32,263 bases of DNA. Origin: Pseudomonas sp. Lineage in GTDB: Bacteria; Pseudomonadota; Gammaproteobacteria; Pseudomonadales; Pseudomonadaceae. Shown in pieces: positions 1 to 8,867 of the stretch. The notes under the pieces are model-generated. The model did no database searches. It had not been told where the DNA came from and worked only from the letters and a program-made list of their open reading frames with translations. Both the position numbers and the translations under genes were made by a program. Position 1 is the stretch's first letter; every line of letters starts with the position of its first letter. The stretch spans positions 1 to 32,263 of the forward strand of contig DNMQ01000365.1 in the NCBI GenBank assembly GCA_003488145.1. Reading direction: 5' to 3'.

Positions 1-54
1 GCCTTCAACACCGACAACAACGTCACCAACTTCATCGTCAAGGCGCACTTCTGA
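1..54 (+). CDS. C-terminal end of a probable outer-membrane beta-barrel protein (partial)
   Basis: Seventeen codons remain, open from the left edge and ending in TGA at 52-54. The final residues are IVKAHF. A terminal phenylalanine preceded by alternating hydrophobic residues is the usual C-terminal signature of Gram-negative outer-membrane beta-barrels recognised by the Bam machinery. A hairpin follows directly, which fits a transcription-unit end. Too little is left to name the family. Confidence 0.45.
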   Translation, partial: AFNTDNNVTNFIVKAHF

Positions 55-62
55 TGCGCCTC

Positions 63-83
63 GCCGCCCGCAAACCGGGCGGC
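63..83 (+). terminator. Hairpin after the leftmost gene, probable terminator
   Basis: Perfect 8-bp stem GCCGCCCG / CGGGCGGC around a 5-nt loop, 8 bp after the stop of the truncated gene. The 3' flank (TCTCGTT) is only mildly T-rich, so termination is likely but not textbook. The 230 bp between it and the TetR gene show no coding signal I trust. Confidence 0.6.
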
Positions 84-316
84 TCTCGTTCGGTGCCGGC
101 CGCGATCCTCGCCGTCACAAGCGCAACGGCTGCATCGAACAGCGAAACTCGTGCAGAATCAGCTCGGCTCGACCATCACCCCGGGCGGTCCGACACCCTT
201 TCCCGGGGGCTGCGAGGCGAATGAACGCAGCGCATAGGCCATCATCCTCAACACGCAGCAGGCCCGCTCCGCATAGTGGACCAGGCCAACCGCCAGCGCG
301 CTCACGGACAGGGAAC

Positions 317-991
317 ATGGACAAGAACAACGCACCCCAGCCGCTCTACACCGCCCAGGGCAAGCCCGCCGGCCGCATTCGGCAGAAGAACGAGGAAACC
401 ATCCTCGCGGCAGCTGCCGAAGAGTTCGCCCGCTACGGCTTCAAGGGCACCAGCATGAACGCCATCGCCACCCGTGCCGGGTTGCCCAAGGCGAACGTGC
501 ACTATTACTTCAACAGCAAGCTGGGGCTGTATGTCGAGGTCATGCGGCATATTCTCGAACTCTGGGATACCGCCTTCGACGATGTGACCGTCGACGATGA
601 CCCCGCCGTCGCTCTGGCCGAATACATCCGCATCAAGATGGAATTCTCGCGACGACACCCGCAGGCCTCGAAGATTTTCGCCATGGAAGTCATCAGCGGC
701 TGCGAATGCCTGTCCGAGCACTTCAACCAGGACTATCGCAACTGGTTCCGCGGCCGCGCCGCGGTATTCGACGCCTGGATCGCCGCCGGCAAGATGGACC
801 CGGTGGACCCCATGCACCTGATCTTCCTGATCTGGGCTGGAACGCAGCACTACGCCGACTTCTCCGACCAGATCCGCCGCATCAACGGCAAGCGCATGAC
901 CCGCGCCGATTTCGCGCACGCCAGCGACAACCTGATCGCCATCATCCTCAAGGGCTGCGGACTGACGCCACCTCCGCCCGCGGATCGCTGA
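317..991 (+). CDS. TetR/AcrR-family transcriptional regulator, RutR (YcdC)-like
   Basis: A 224-residue DNA-binding repressor-type regulator. The N-terminal helix-turn-helix spans about residues 24-70, with the typical GFKGTSMNAIA and GLPKANVHYYF segments, the second being the TetR recognition-helix motif. The C-terminal part (FSRRHPQASKIFAMEV, DYRNWFRGRAAVFDAWI, FLIWAGTQHYADF) resembles the RutR/YcdC ligand-binding domain. RutR senses pyrimidines in E. coli and close Pseudomonas relatives sit by reductive pyrimidine catabolism genes; those genes are not in this window, so the ligand is an inference. I chose ATG 317 over an in-frame ATG at 221 because CAGGGAAC lies just upstream and similarity begins there. 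A LysR gene follows 6 bp after the stop, so the two are probably co-transcribed. Confidence 0.85.
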   Translation: MDKNNAPQPLYTAQGKPAGRIRQKNEETILAAAAEEFARYGFKGTSMNAIATRAGLPKANVHYYFNSKLGLYVEVMRHILELWDTAFDDVTVDDDPAVALAEYIRIKMEFSRRHPQASKIFAMEVISGCECLSEHFNQDYRNWFRGRAAVFDAWIAAGKMDPVDPMHLIFLIWAGTQHYADFSDQIRRINGKRMTRADFAHASDNLIAIILKGCGLTPPPPADR

Positions 992-997
992 CCGACC

Positions 998-1966
998 GTG
1001 GCCCGCAAACTGCGCATCCATTCCCCGGCCATCCATTACTTCGACATGGTGCGGCGCTGCCAGTCGATTCGCGAGGCGTCGCGCCGGCTCAACGTGGCCT
1101 CGTCGGCGGTAAACCGGCAGATTCTCAAGCTCGAAGACGAGATCGGCGCGCCCCTTTTCGAACGCCTGCCCGGCGGACTGCGGCTGACCGCCGCCGGCGA
1201 GATCTTCGCCCGCCACGTCATCGTCGTGCTGCAGGACGCCGAGCGTGTGCGCTCCGAACTGGACGCACTGCAGGGCCTACGCACCGGCCATGTGGAAATC
1301 GCCACGGTATCCGGCGTCACCACCGATCTTCTACCTGGCGTGCTGGAGCAGCTGCGCGAACGCTATCCGCGGGTTACCGTGGGCGTCACCAGCCTTGGCT
1401 CGCAGGCGATTCCCGAGGCTGTCATCAGCGGCCAGGCGGACATCGGCCTGGCCTTTGCCCTGCCACGTACCGCTGACTTGCAGCAGCTGGGCGTCGGCCA
1501 CTTCCGTCTCGGCGCAATCGTTCCCCCCTCGCATCCGCTGGCCGAACGCGCCGAGGTGAGCTTCGCCACCTGCGCCGAATACCCGCTGATCCTGGCCAAG
1601 AGCGAACTGTCCATCCATCACCTGCTGGCACCGTTGCTGGCGCGCACTCGCCCGCGGCACAAGGCGCCGCTGGAAACCAGCTCCGTGGAATTGGCCTTGC
1701 AGATGGCCAAGCGCGGTGCCGGGGTCGCTTTCCAGACGCGCATCGGCATCGAAGCCGAGCTGGCCGGCGGCACGCTCGTGCATGTACCGCTGAACGACGG
1801 CGGCGCGGTGTTCAGCGACCTCGGCGTGTACGTGCGCAGTTCGCGTTACCTGCCCGTCGCGGTGGATGCCTTCGTCCGGGCGCTGAGCGAACAGATCGGC
1901 GAACGCGAAGCGGCTCAAGGTAGTCGATCGCCAACCGGTCGCAGCGGCGAAACCACGGTGCGCTGA
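998..1966 (+). CDS. LysR-family transcriptional regulator
   Basis: A 322-residue LysR-type regulator: winged helix-turn-helix at about residues 10-70 (SIREASRRLNVASSAVNRQI, then LEDEIGAPLFER), a linker helix, and a periplasmic-binding-like effector domain from about residue 95 (GHVEIATVSGVTTDLLPGVL). It starts at GTG 998, 6 bp after the TetR stop; no in-frame ATG gives a complete HTH. The last 25 or so residues are a polar, probably disordered tail. Close coupling to the TetR gene suggests joint control of a nearby catabolic or transport function, but no target gene is adjacent: the next gene is a secreted protease-like protein after 55 bp. Effector unknown. Confidence 0.85.
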   Translation: MARKLRIHSPAIHYFDMVRRCQSIREASRRLNVASSAVNRQILKLEDEIGAPLFERLPGGLRLTAAGEIFARHVIVVLQDAERVRSELDALQGLRTGHVEIATVSGVTTDLLPGVLEQLRERYPRVTVGVTSLGSQAIPEAVISGQADIGLAFALPRTADLQQLGVGHFRLGAIVPPSHPLAERAEVSFATCAEYPLILAKSELSIHHLLAPLLARTRPRHKAPLETSSVELALQMAKRGAGVAFQTRIGIEAELAGGTLVHVPLNDGGAVFSDLGVYVRSSRYLPVAVDAFVRALSEQIGEREAAQGSRSPTGRSGETTVR

Positions 1967-2021
1967 ACGTCCGCGGCAGATTTCGCTCTATTGAGCGAAG
2001 CCACTACCCCCGGAGTTGCCA

Positions 2022-2543
2022 TTGAAATCGTCACGACTGCTGGCTCTACCCGCCGCGTTGCTGCTGTCATTGCATACCCTCCCTTCCCTCGCCGCCGACG
2101 GCACACCGCTCGGCTGGGTGGAGCGTGGCAAGGTGCTTCCCGAGGAAGTCACGGTGAAGTTCAAGCTCGACACTGGCGCGCTGACTTCGTCGATGCATGC
2201 CGAAGACATCGAGTATTTCGAGCGGGACGGGGACGAGTGGGTCCGCTTCGATCTGGACCTTGAGGACATCGAACGGGACAAGCTGGTCAAATCGCGCATC
2301 GAGCGCAAACTGCATCGCGAACTGACCGTCCGCGGCGCCGGCGGCAAAGAGGATCGTCCGGTGGTGCTGATGAAGGTGTGCATCGGCGATCGCCTCCTCG
2401 AGGAGCAGTTCTCGCTCAGGGATCGCGATGAAATGCACTACCCCGTACTGCTCGGCCGCCGCACCCTGGAGAAGCTCGGCCCGGTCGACTCGGCGCGCAC
2501 GTTCACCATCGAGCCCAGCTGCGAAGAGCTGGCCACTCGCTGA
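2022..2543 (+). CDS. Secreted retropepsin-like protein of the ATP-dependent zinc protease family
   Basis: A 173-residue protein with an N-terminal Sec signal (short basic start, hydrophobic stretch, cleavage near SLAA/DG). The mature part has KLDTGALTSSMHA, where the DTGA triad matches the retropepsin-like aspartyl active site of the Zn_protease (RimK-associated) family, and the second conserved block VLLGRRTLEKLG near the C-terminus. The family name says ATP-dependent zinc protease, but the fold is that of a single-domain aspartic peptidase. Relatives process or partner peptide-modifying glutamate-ligase systems; no such ligase gene is here. Start chosen at TTG 2022 because GGAG at 2012-2015 is 6 nt upstream; an in-frame TTG at 2016 is the alternative. 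Confidence 0.8.
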   Translation: MKSSRLLALPAALLLSLHTLPSLAADGTPLGWVERGKVLPEEVTVKFKLDTGALTSSMHAEDIEYFERDGDEWVRFDLDLEDIERDKLVKSRIERKLHRELTVRGAGGKEDRPVVLMKVCIGDRLLEEQFSLRDRDEMHYPVLLGRRTLEKLGPVDSARTFTIEPSCEELATR

Positions 2544-2748
2544 GCCGCGGCGCCTCGCAGGTCCGTAACGGCGATTAGGTCGGCTGCGCATTGCGCTGCG
2601 GTCAGCGCGGCGAGGCCATCGAAGTCGGCCAGTGCGTGCCGCTGGCGTGGCCGAGAAACGTGAACGGCACCGACCGAGGGCTGTCGAGATGACGGAGTGG
2701 GCTGGCAATCTGCCGCCCCACCAGTCATCGCGAGAGGAGAGCACGCCT

Positions 2749-3201
2749 ATGCAGCCCTACGCCAAATTCGGCGCAATGATTGCCACCTCGACGCTGGTCA
2801 TGTTCGGCCTGATGTACCTGAACGTGTTCCAGACCGACCACATCCTGTTCAGCGAAACCCGCGCCTACATGGCGCTGATCATGGGCGCGACCATGGCAAT
2901 CGTCATGCTGGCGTTCATGCTGAAGATGTATCCGCGGCGTGGGGTGAACATCGCCATTTTCGCCGGCAGCGCGCTGGTGTTCGTAGTGTCCTTGTGGCTG
3001 GTGCGTAGCCAGGCGACGGTGGACCAGGTGTCGTGGATGAAGGCGATGATTCCGCACCACTCCATCGCCATCCTCACCAGCGAGCGGGCGGATATCCAGG
3101 ACCCGAGGGTGCGCGAGCTGGCGGACAGCATCATCGAGGCGCAACGCCGTGAGATCGACGAGATGAAGGCGCTGATCAAGGACCTCGAGGCACGCGACTG
3201 A
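2749..3201 (+). CDS. DUF305-domain membrane protein
   Basis: A 150-residue protein with three predicted membrane segments (about residues 6-25, 38-58 and 66-86) and a cytoplasmic or periplasmic C-terminal DUF305 half carrying the family hallmark MKAMIPHHSIAILTSERA and then a helical segment RELADSIIEAQRREIDEMK. DUF305 proteins are four-helix, ferritin-like and often linked with copper or other metal handling; the HH pair and following acidic residues are the likely metal ligands. ATG 2749 is preceded by AGAGGAGAG at 2733-2741. An in-frame ATG at 2632 exists but would add a non-conserved tail. The 205 bp upstream hold no other credible gene. Confidence 0.82.
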   Translation: MQPYAKFGAMIATSTLVMFGLMYLNVFQTDHILFSETRAYMALIMGATMAIVMLAFMLKMYPRRGVNIAIFAGSALVFVVSLWLVRSQATVDQVSWMKAMIPHHSIAILTSERADIQDPRVRELADSIIEAQRREIDEMKALIKDLEARD

Positions 3202-3388
3202 ACCAGGGCAGGTCGTACAGCACGGATCGCTGGCGCCGCCTGCTCAGGCGGCGCAGCCGACCTCCGATATAAGTTCATCTCGGGAGCTTTCGCGCGGTCT
3301 TATGGTATCGAAGCCCCGCGCGCCATCTCCGCTATTCCGCCCCATAACGCGCCGCCATCCAATACAATCTCTCGCACCACAACCAAAC

Positions 3389-3407
3389 AATAACGATTTG
3401 CATTTGA
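3389..3407. promoter_or_regulatory. Candidate Fur box upstream of the iron-uptake genes
   Basis: AATAACGATTTGCATTTGA. Read on the minus strand it matches the 19-bp Fur consensus at 12 of 19 positions by my alignment. The segment sits in an AT-rich island in an otherwise GC-rich context and contains three hexamers ATTTGN at exact 6-bp intervals (3396-3413), the kind of hexamer spacing Fur sites show. It overlaps the putative -35 region of the MFS promoter. The siderophore-uptake genes downstream make iron control expected; the site itself is a moderate match. Confidence 0.45.
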
Positions 3408-3432
3408 ATTTGCGTTTATAGCTGCATAAGAT
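3404..3432 (+). promoter_or_regulatory. Putative sigma-70 promoter for the iron-uptake module
   Basis: TTGAAT (3404-3409), 17-bp spacer, TAAGAT (3427-3432); four of six matches in each hexamer. It lies about 25 bp before the first gene and overlaps the candidate Fur box, an arrangement consistent with iron-dependent repression. Confidence 0.4.
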
Positions 3433-3455
3433 GCACCGCCTCACCCAGCGGCGTT

Positions 3456-4676
3456 ATGTACATGGATGCAGATCGACAAATAAAAACGGCTGTTCAGCTG
3501 GCCACACTGATTAGCATGCTATCGATCGGCAGCCTGATGATGATCATGCCGCTCGGCCCGGATTTCGTCCGCGAACTGGACATGCCCGCCGACCGCATTG
3601 GGTATCTGGCTGGCGCCGCGACCTTGGCAGCCGCCCTCGGCTCGGCGCTCAGTGCTGCCTGGCTGGACCGCTTCGAGCGCAAGCCGGTGTTGCTCGCCCT
3701 GCTCGTCCTGCGCTTCGCCCTGCTCAGTGCCTGCGCAGGTGCCTCCGACGCGCACCAGTTGACCTGGCTCTTCGTGCTCAGCGCATTCGTCGCCGGCCCC
3801 CTGGGCGCGGTGCTGATGGCAAGCCTGCTCGATCTGATCCCGCCAGCCGAACGGGGCCGGCAGCTCGCCCGCCTAGCGATGGGTTTCTCCCTCGCCGCCA
3901 TCCTCGTCACTCCTCTGGCGCTGGAGCTGGCGCGCTGGCTGGGCTGGCGCGCGCCGATGCTGGGCATTGCCGCGGTTGGCCTGGCGCTCGCGTTTGGCTG
4001 TCACATCCTCTTCCCCAGTCCGCAACCACACCCACGCCCGCCAGGAGTGCTGCGCCCGCTGTTGCGCTCACCGCTGTGCCTGGGGGCACTGGCGCTTGTC
4101 GCATTGCAGATGTTCAGCCACTTCCTGCTGGTGCCGCACTTTTCCGCATTCTTCCAGTTCAATCTCGGCTTCGCCCGCGAACACATCGGCGTGCTCTACC
4201 TGTGCGGTGGGCTGGCCAGCCTGGCCGCCGTGCGTCTGGGCGGCAGCTGGATCGATCGCGGCCACGCTGGCCGGCTGGTCCTGAGCAGCAGCGGCCTGCT
4301 GGCACTGATCACGCTGCTCGGCTTCGCCCTGCTGGTTCCACTGCCGCTGTTGCTGGTGTTCAGCCTGTTCATGGCACTCAGCACATTGCGCACCAGCAGC
4401 ACCACGACGGTCGCCGCGAGCATTCCGGCGCCCCATCAACGCGCCGCGTTCATGGCGCTGCACGGGTCCGTCAGCAACGTTGCCGCCGGCCTCGGCAGCC
4501 TGGCCTCCGCCGCCTACCTGGGTACGGCTGCCGATGGCGAGCTGACGGGTTTCGAACACCTCGCAGGTTTCCACGTGGTCCTCACCCTGACCGCAGGCGC
4601 AACCCTGCTGTTACTGCTCGCCGCCCTGCGTCGCCATGGACACCTGCCAACACCTACAACCACAAGCAGGGCCTGA
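3456..4676 (+). CDS. Major facilitator superfamily transporter, iron-uptake cluster
   Basis: A 406-residue, very hydrophobic protein with about 12 membrane segments and MFS features: the loop after TM2 (AAWLDRFERKPVLL) is a degenerate motif A, and PPAERGRQLA lies in the loop near TM4-5. It is an inner-membrane carrier. It is the first gene of a siderophore receptor/ABC cluster and lies downstream of a candidate Fur box, so transport of a siderophore or ferri-siderophore (export, or uptake like single-component inner-membrane siderophore permeases) is inferred. No clear Shine-Dalgarno sequence precedes ATG 3456; ATG 3462 is equally possible. The TonB receptor gene starts 64 bp after its stop. 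Confidence 0.8.
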   Translation: MYMDADRQIKTAVQLATLISMLSIGSLMMIMPLGPDFVRELDMPADRIGYLAGAATLAAALGSALSAAWLDRFERKPVLLALLVLRFALLSACAGASDAHQLTWLFVLSAFVAGPLGAVLMASLLDLIPPAERGRQLARLAMGFSLAAILVTPLALELARWLGWRAPMLGIAAVGLALAFGCHILFPSPQPHPRPPGVLRPLLRSPLCLGALALVALQMFSHFLLVPHFSAFFQFNLGFAREHIGVLYLCGGLASLAAVRLGGSWIDRGHAGRLVLSSSGLLALITLLGFALLVPLPLLLVFSLFMALSTLRTSSTTTVAASIPAPHQRAAFMALHGSVSNVAAGLGSLASAAYLGTAADGELTGFEHLAGFHVVLTLTAGATLLLLLAALRRHGHLPTPTTTSRA

Positions 4677-4740
4677 ACCTGCAGCCGCACGCCTGATGAG
4701 ACTTACATCCCGCATCGATCAAACCGCAATGGAGCCTGCA

Positions 4741-6729
4741 ATGCCTTCTGTAAGAACCATCAGTCGTCCCCGTCACCTGCCGCTCACGCTGCTCGGCGCA
4801 CTCCTTCCGATGCTCGCCATCGCCAGCGAGCCGGTCACGCTGCAGAACGAAGTCATCACCGCCACTCAGACCACCCACAGCGAACTCAGCGCGCCGGCGA
4901 GCGTGTCGGTGGTCACCCGTGACGACCTCGACAAGCTGCCGGCGTACAACCTCGCCGATGCGGTGAAATACCTGCCGGGGGTGTACATCAGCCCGTCTTC
5001 GACCTACGGCCGCAAGGAAATCAAACTGCGCGGGATGGATTCGGACTACACCCTGCTGTTGGTCAACGGCCGCCGCATCAACTCGCGTGAAGCCCTGGTC
5101 TCCAACTACGCCAACGACTTCGATCTGTCCTCGATCCCGATGGCCGCCATCGAGCGCATCGAGGTGATCCGCGGGCCGATGTCCTCTCTGTACGGCGCCG
5201 ATGCCATCGGTGGCGTGGTCAACGTGATCCTGCGTAAACCGACCGCCGACACCAGGGCCGGCATCGCCTACGGCTACGAGCACCCGACCGAGGGTGATTC
5301 CGGTGACAGCCACAAGACCAGCGGCTACATCAGCGGCACGCTGATCGAGGACAAGCTGCTCGGCAACCTGATCGTCGAGGGCACCGACCAGGCTGCCTGG
5401 GGTTCGGACCAGACTACGTCGCCCCTGATTGATGCCGCCGAAAAACGCCAGAACGCCAGCGCCTACGGCAGCCTGAGCTGGCTGCTAGACGAGCGCCAGA
5501 GCATCGACCTCGACCTGAGCCATCGTGAGGACGACCGCAAGGGCACCTGGAGCAACTCGGGCTTCGCCTTTCCGACCAACGTTCAGGAGATGGAACGCAG
5601 CGCCTTCGGTCTGACCCACAACGGCAGCTGGGACGGCTTTAACTCGCGAGTCCGCTACTACTACGAAGACGTCGATCTGATGGACGACTCCGAGGTCATG
5701 ACCGACCTGCGCGGCGGCCGCTTCAGCAACGTCAAACAGACCAACCATACGGTCGACGGCCAGGTGACCGCGTTCCTCGGCAACCACCTGCTGACCCTGG
5801 GCAGCGAACTGCGCCGCACCGAACTCAGCCACAGCAACAACCTCGGTTCGGAGATAGAGATCGATCAGCAGGCGCTCTACCTGCAGGACGAGTTCTCCCT
5901 GGGACAGCTGGATATCACCTTCGGCGCCCGCTGGGATGATCACAAAAGCTACGGCAGCGAATTCAGCCCGCGCGCCTACGGCGTGTACAACATGAGCGAC
6001 AGCTGGGTGATCAAGGGCGGCGTGGGCAAGTCGTTCAAGGCGCCGAGCATTGCCCAATCCGATCCCACCTACGTGGAAATCGCCTGCCGTGGCTACTGCG
6101 TGACGGTCGGCAACGAGGATCTCAAGCCGGAAACCGCCACCAGCTACGAGCTCGGCACCTTCTACCAGAACGACCGCCTGCAGGCCGGCATCATGTTCTT
6201 CCAGACCGACATCGAAGACATGATCAGCACCGAAACGACGCGGCTGATTCGGGTGAACGGCCAGATCGTCGCCGCCGACCCGGTGCTGACCACCTACAAC
6301 CAGCCCCATGTGCGGATCAAGGGTTACGAGCTGCAGGGCAACTACCTGCTGAGCGACCGCATCGGCCTGCGCGCGAACTACACCTACTCCGACGCCAGGG
6401 ATCGCGACACCGACGAGCCGATCCGCAACTCGCCGCAGCATATCGCCAACCTGGGTGCCGACTGGCAGGCGCTGCCAAAGCTCGGCCTGAACCTGGATTA
6501 CCAGTACACCGGCAGCCAGTACCTGTACGACGTGGCGCGTTCCGGGGCGTTCGAGACAGGTGCCTTCCACACCCTGAGCCTCGGTGCCCGTTACCAGGCC
6601 ACCAAGCAGCTGACACTCAACGGCGGGCTCAACAACCTGACCAACGATAAGCGCGACGAGGTGGCTCAGGCCGTCGACAACATCCTCATGGGTCGCACGC
6701 TGTTCGTCGGTTTCGCCTACGACATCTGA
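4741..6729 (+). CDS. TonB-dependent outer-membrane siderophore receptor (CirA/FepA-like)
   Basis: A 662-residue receptor. Signal peptide to about residue 28 (ends AIAS/EP), then a likely TonB box NEVITATQT, a plug domain with LRGMDSDYTLLLVNGRRIN and the strongly conserved IERIEVIRGPMSSLYGADAIGG, and a 22-strand-type barrel with NEDLKPETATSYELG and the late GLNNLTNDKRDE. The C-terminus is AYDI rather than the commoner Phe or Trp. A CxxxC pair (CRGYC) sits before NEDLKPET, as in catecholate receptors such as FepA, so a catecholate ferri-siderophore is the best guess for ligand. ATG 4741 is preceded by GGAG at 4731-4734; upstream in-frame ATGs lack this and would spoil the signal peptide. Confidence 0.9.
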   Translation: MPSVRTISRPRHLPLTLLGALLPMLAIASEPVTLQNEVITATQTTHSELSAPASVSVVTRDDLDKLPAYNLADAVKYLPGVYISPSSTYGRKEIKLRGMDSDYTLLLVNGRRINSREALVSNYANDFDLSSIPMAAIERIEVIRGPMSSLYGADAIGGVVNVILRKPTADTRAGIAYGYEHPTEGDSGDSHKTSGYISGTLIEDKLLGNLIVEGTDQAAWGSDQTTSPLIDAAEKRQNASAYGSLSWLLDERQSIDLDLSHREDDRKGTWSNSGFAFPTNVQEMERSAFGLTHNGSWDGFNSRVRYYYEDVDLMDDSEVMTDLRGGRFSNVKQTNHTVDGQVTAFLGNHLLTLGSELRRTELSHSNNLGSEIEIDQQALYLQDEFSLGQLDITFGARWDDHKSYGSEFSPRAYGVYNMSDSWVIKGGVGKSFKAPSIAQSDPTYVEIACRGYCVTVGNEDLKPETATSYELGTFYQNDRLQAGIMFFQTDIEDMISTETTRLIRVNGQIVAADPVLTTYNQPHVRIKGYELQGNYLLSDRIGLRANYTYSDARDRDTDEPIRNSPQHIANLGADWQALPKLGLNLDYQYTGSQYLYDVARSGAFETGAFHTLSLGARYQATKQLTLNGGLNNLTNDKRDEVAQAVDNILMGRTLFVGFAYDI

Positions 6730-6736
6730 CGCCCCG

Positions 6737-6758
6737 CCCGGCGGCGCGAGCCGCCGGG
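6737..6758 (+). terminator. Hairpin between the receptor and permease genes
   Basis: Perfect 8-bp stem CCCGGCGG / CCGCCGGG with a 6-nt loop, 7 bp after the receptor stop. There is no T-tract and the next gene begins 25 bp later, so it may act as an mRNA-stabilising or attenuating hairpin that sets receptor expression above the ABC genes rather than a full terminator. Confidence 0.5.
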
Positions 6759-6783
6759 TTCACCTGGAGACGCGAAGTGAACC

Positions 6784-7818
6784 ATGCGGACTGATCCAAC
6801 GATGCCAGCGTTGCAGAAGGCCACGCTGATTGCCGGCGGCGGGCTTCTACTCGTACTGCTGACTCTGTCCCTGGCCACCGGTGCCGGCGTGTATGGTGCC
6901 GACGCCGTGTTCGGCTATCTGCTCGGCCAGCCCGACTATCTGGCCGACGACAAGCTGGCCATGGTCGTCGATACCCTGCGGCTGCCGCGCACCCTCGCCG
7001 CGCTGGTGGTGGGCGCCAGCCTCGCAATCGCCGCCTCGCTGCTGCAGAGCGCGACACGCAATCCGCTGGCCGAACCCGGTCTGCTCGGTGTCAATGCCGG
7101 CGCGGTGCTCGGGCTGGTGATCGGCCTGATCTATTTCGGCGTCGAGTCGACCCGGGGCTACCTGCTCTGGTCCGGCGCCGGCGCCCTGCTGGGCAATCTG
7201 CTGGTGCTGGGCGTCGGCCTGATGCTGGGTCAGGCCAGCCCGCTGAAGCTGATTCTTGCTGGAGTGGCGCTCGGCGCGATCTTCGGCGGTCTGGCGAATT
7301 TCCTGCTGCTCTCCACGCGGGTGGCGCTGGAGCAGTTCCGCTTCTGGAACCTCGGCTCGCTGTCGGCCTCCAGCCTCGATGCGGTCGGCACGGTCAGCCC
7401 GCTGGCCGTGCTCGGACTGGCGCTGGCGACGCTGCTCTGCCGTCAGCTGACCCTGATGCAGATGGGCGACAGCCAGGCCCGCGCGCTGGGCATCCATACC
7501 GGTTGGGTGCGCCTCGGCGTGCTGGCGGCATCCACCCTGCTCACCGCCTGCGCCATCTCGCTGGCCGGGCCAATCGGCTTTCTCGGTTTTCTCGCCGCCT
7601 ATTGCGCGCGCCGCATCGAGCCGGTGGCACTGCTGCGGCAACTGCTGTTTTCCACGCTGTTCGGCATGCTCTTCCTGCTCGCCGCCGACGTGCTCTCGCG
7701 CTGGCTGCTACAGCCGTACGAACTGCCCGTCGGCACCCTGCTGGCCGCGCTCGGCGCGCCGGCGCTGATCGCCATCGTGTTGCGCGGCGGCTTTCGTTCC
7801 CTGTTGACGGTGAGGTAG
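6784..7818 (+). CDS. FecCD-family iron-siderophore ABC permease, first subunit
   Basis: A 344-residue inner-membrane permease of the BtuC/FecCD family with about nine or ten hydrophobic helices. Family blocks visible: LRLPRTLAALVVGASLAIA near residue 60, NPLAEPGLLGVNAGA near residue 95, and GDSQARALGI near 230, just ahead of the cytoplasmic coupling region, then SLAGPIGFLGFLA. It pairs with the next gene to form the heterodimeric channel. The start ATG 6784 has only weak upstream purines (GGAGA at 6766-6770, GAAG at 6774-6777). The stop is 2 bp before the second permease start, so translation is coupled. Confidence 0.9.
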   Translation: MRTDPTMPALQKATLIAGGGLLLVLLTLSLATGAGVYGADAVFGYLLGQPDYLADDKLAMVVDTLRLPRTLAALVVGASLAIAASLLQSATRNPLAEPGLLGVNAGAVLGLVIGLIYFGVESTRGYLLWSGAGALLGNLLVLGVGLMLGQASPLKLILAGVALGAIFGGLANFLLLSTRVALEQFRFWNLGSLSASSLDAVGTVSPLAVLGLALATLLCRQLTLMQMGDSQARALGIHTGWVRLGVLAASTLLTACAISLAGPIGFLGFLAAYCARRIEPVALLRQLLFSTLFGMLFLLAADVLSRWLLQPYELPVGTLLAALGAPALIAIVLRGGFRSLLTVR

Positions 7819-7820
7819 CC

Positions 7821-8867
7821 ATGACCTCCATCCCCACACCTTCCGGCGTCTGGACGCTGCGCCTCGCAGGCATCAGCCTGCTGCTGCATCGGCGCAGTTG
7901 GTTGATGTTCACCCTGCTCGTGCTGGTGCTGCTGGGCTTGACCGTCCTGGCGACCAGCCTCGGCAGCGGCCATCTCGGCGTGCGCGACGTCATCGCCACC
8001 CTCACCGGAAATGGCAGCAGGCTGCAGGAAATCATGCTCTTCAAGATTCGCCTGCCGCGGGTCGCCGCCGCGATCATCGCCGGGCTGGCCATGGGCATGG
8101 CCGGCTGCCTGATCCAGACCCTGGTACGCAACCGCCTGGCGACACCGGACATGATCGGTGTGAACGAGGGCGCCTCTCTGGCTGTGGTCGTCTTCGCCCT
8201 CTACCTGACCCTCGGCAACTGGCCATGGTGGGCGTCGCCACTCGGAGCCGCGCTGGCGGCCGCCGCATTGTTCGCCCTGCGCCGACGCCCCGGCGAGCAG
8301 GGCTACCTGTTCATCGTCATCGGCATTGCGCTGTCGGAACTGCTCGGCGCCCTCGGCGAATTCGCCATGTCGACGCAACCCCTCGCTCACTTGGGCAGCA
8401 TCTACCTGTGGACCATGGGCCACTTCGCCGGTGTCAGCTATCAGACGGTCAAGCCCGTCGCACTGCTGCTGTTGCTGCTCTGCCCGCTGATGGCGCTGGT
8501 CAATCGGCCGCTGGCGCTGCTGCGCTTCGGCGACGCCACGGCGCAGAACCTCGGGGTGAAGGTGCCGCTGGTCCAGCTCGGCGTGCTCGCCCTGGCAATC
8601 GTGGTGGCCGCGCTGGGTACGGCGATCGGCGGACCGGTGGTGTTCATCGCCATGGCCGCACCGATCCTCGCCTCCTGGCTGGCCCGCGACAACCTCGCCC
8701 CGCTGTGGCTGTCGGCGCTGTGCGGCGCGGTATTGCTGCTCGGCAGCGACACCCTGGTGCGGGTGCTCGCCCAGCCCGAGGAAATCCCCACCGGCATCAT
8801 GACGCGGCTGCTCGGCGGCATCCTGCTGCTCGGCCTGCTGCTCAAGGACAGACGAGGAGCTGACTGA
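7821..8867 (+). CDS. FecCD-family iron-siderophore ABC permease, second subunit
   Basis: A 348-residue FecCD permease, FepG-like. Blocks: IRLPRVAAAIIAGLAMGMAG, NRLATPDMIGVNEGASLAV, FGDATAQNLGVKV and GGPVVFIAMAAPILASWLA, in the normal order. Compared with its partner it lacks the usual NPLA (NRLA instead) and has GGPVVFIA in place of the GPIGFIG-type segment, a common subunit difference in heterodimeric pairs. Its TGA overlaps the ATPase start codon by one base (TGATG). It is predicted to dock the binding protein on its periplasmic face and the ATPase on its cytoplasmic side. Confidence 0.9.
   Translation: MTSIPTPSGVWTLRLAGISLLLHRRSWLMFTLLVLVLLGLTVLATSLGSGHLGVRDVIATLTGNGSRLQEIMLFKIRLPRVAAAIIAGLAMGMAGCLIQTLVRNRLATPDMIGVNEGASLAVVVFALYLTLGNWPWWASPLGAALAAAALFALRRRPGEQGYLFIVIGIALSELLGALGEFAMSTQPLAHLGSIYLWTMGHFAGVSYQTVKPVALLLLLLCPLMALVNRPLALLRFGDATAQNLGVKVPLVQLGVLALAIVVAALGTAIGGPVVFIAMAAPILASWLARDNLAPLWLSALCGAVLLLGSDTLVRVLAQPEEIPTGIMTRLLGGILLLGLLLKDRRGAD

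Noticed and set aside
2544..2748. Small gene between the protease-like and DUF305 genes
   Set aside because: A frame starting at ATG 2632 merges into the DUF305 frame but has no ribosome site or similarity; the AGGAG-preceded ATG 2749 fits the family length.
5485..6570. 361-codon minus-strand frame inside the TonB receptor gene
   Set aside because: Antisense shadow of a well-supported receptor; no ribosome site or domain.
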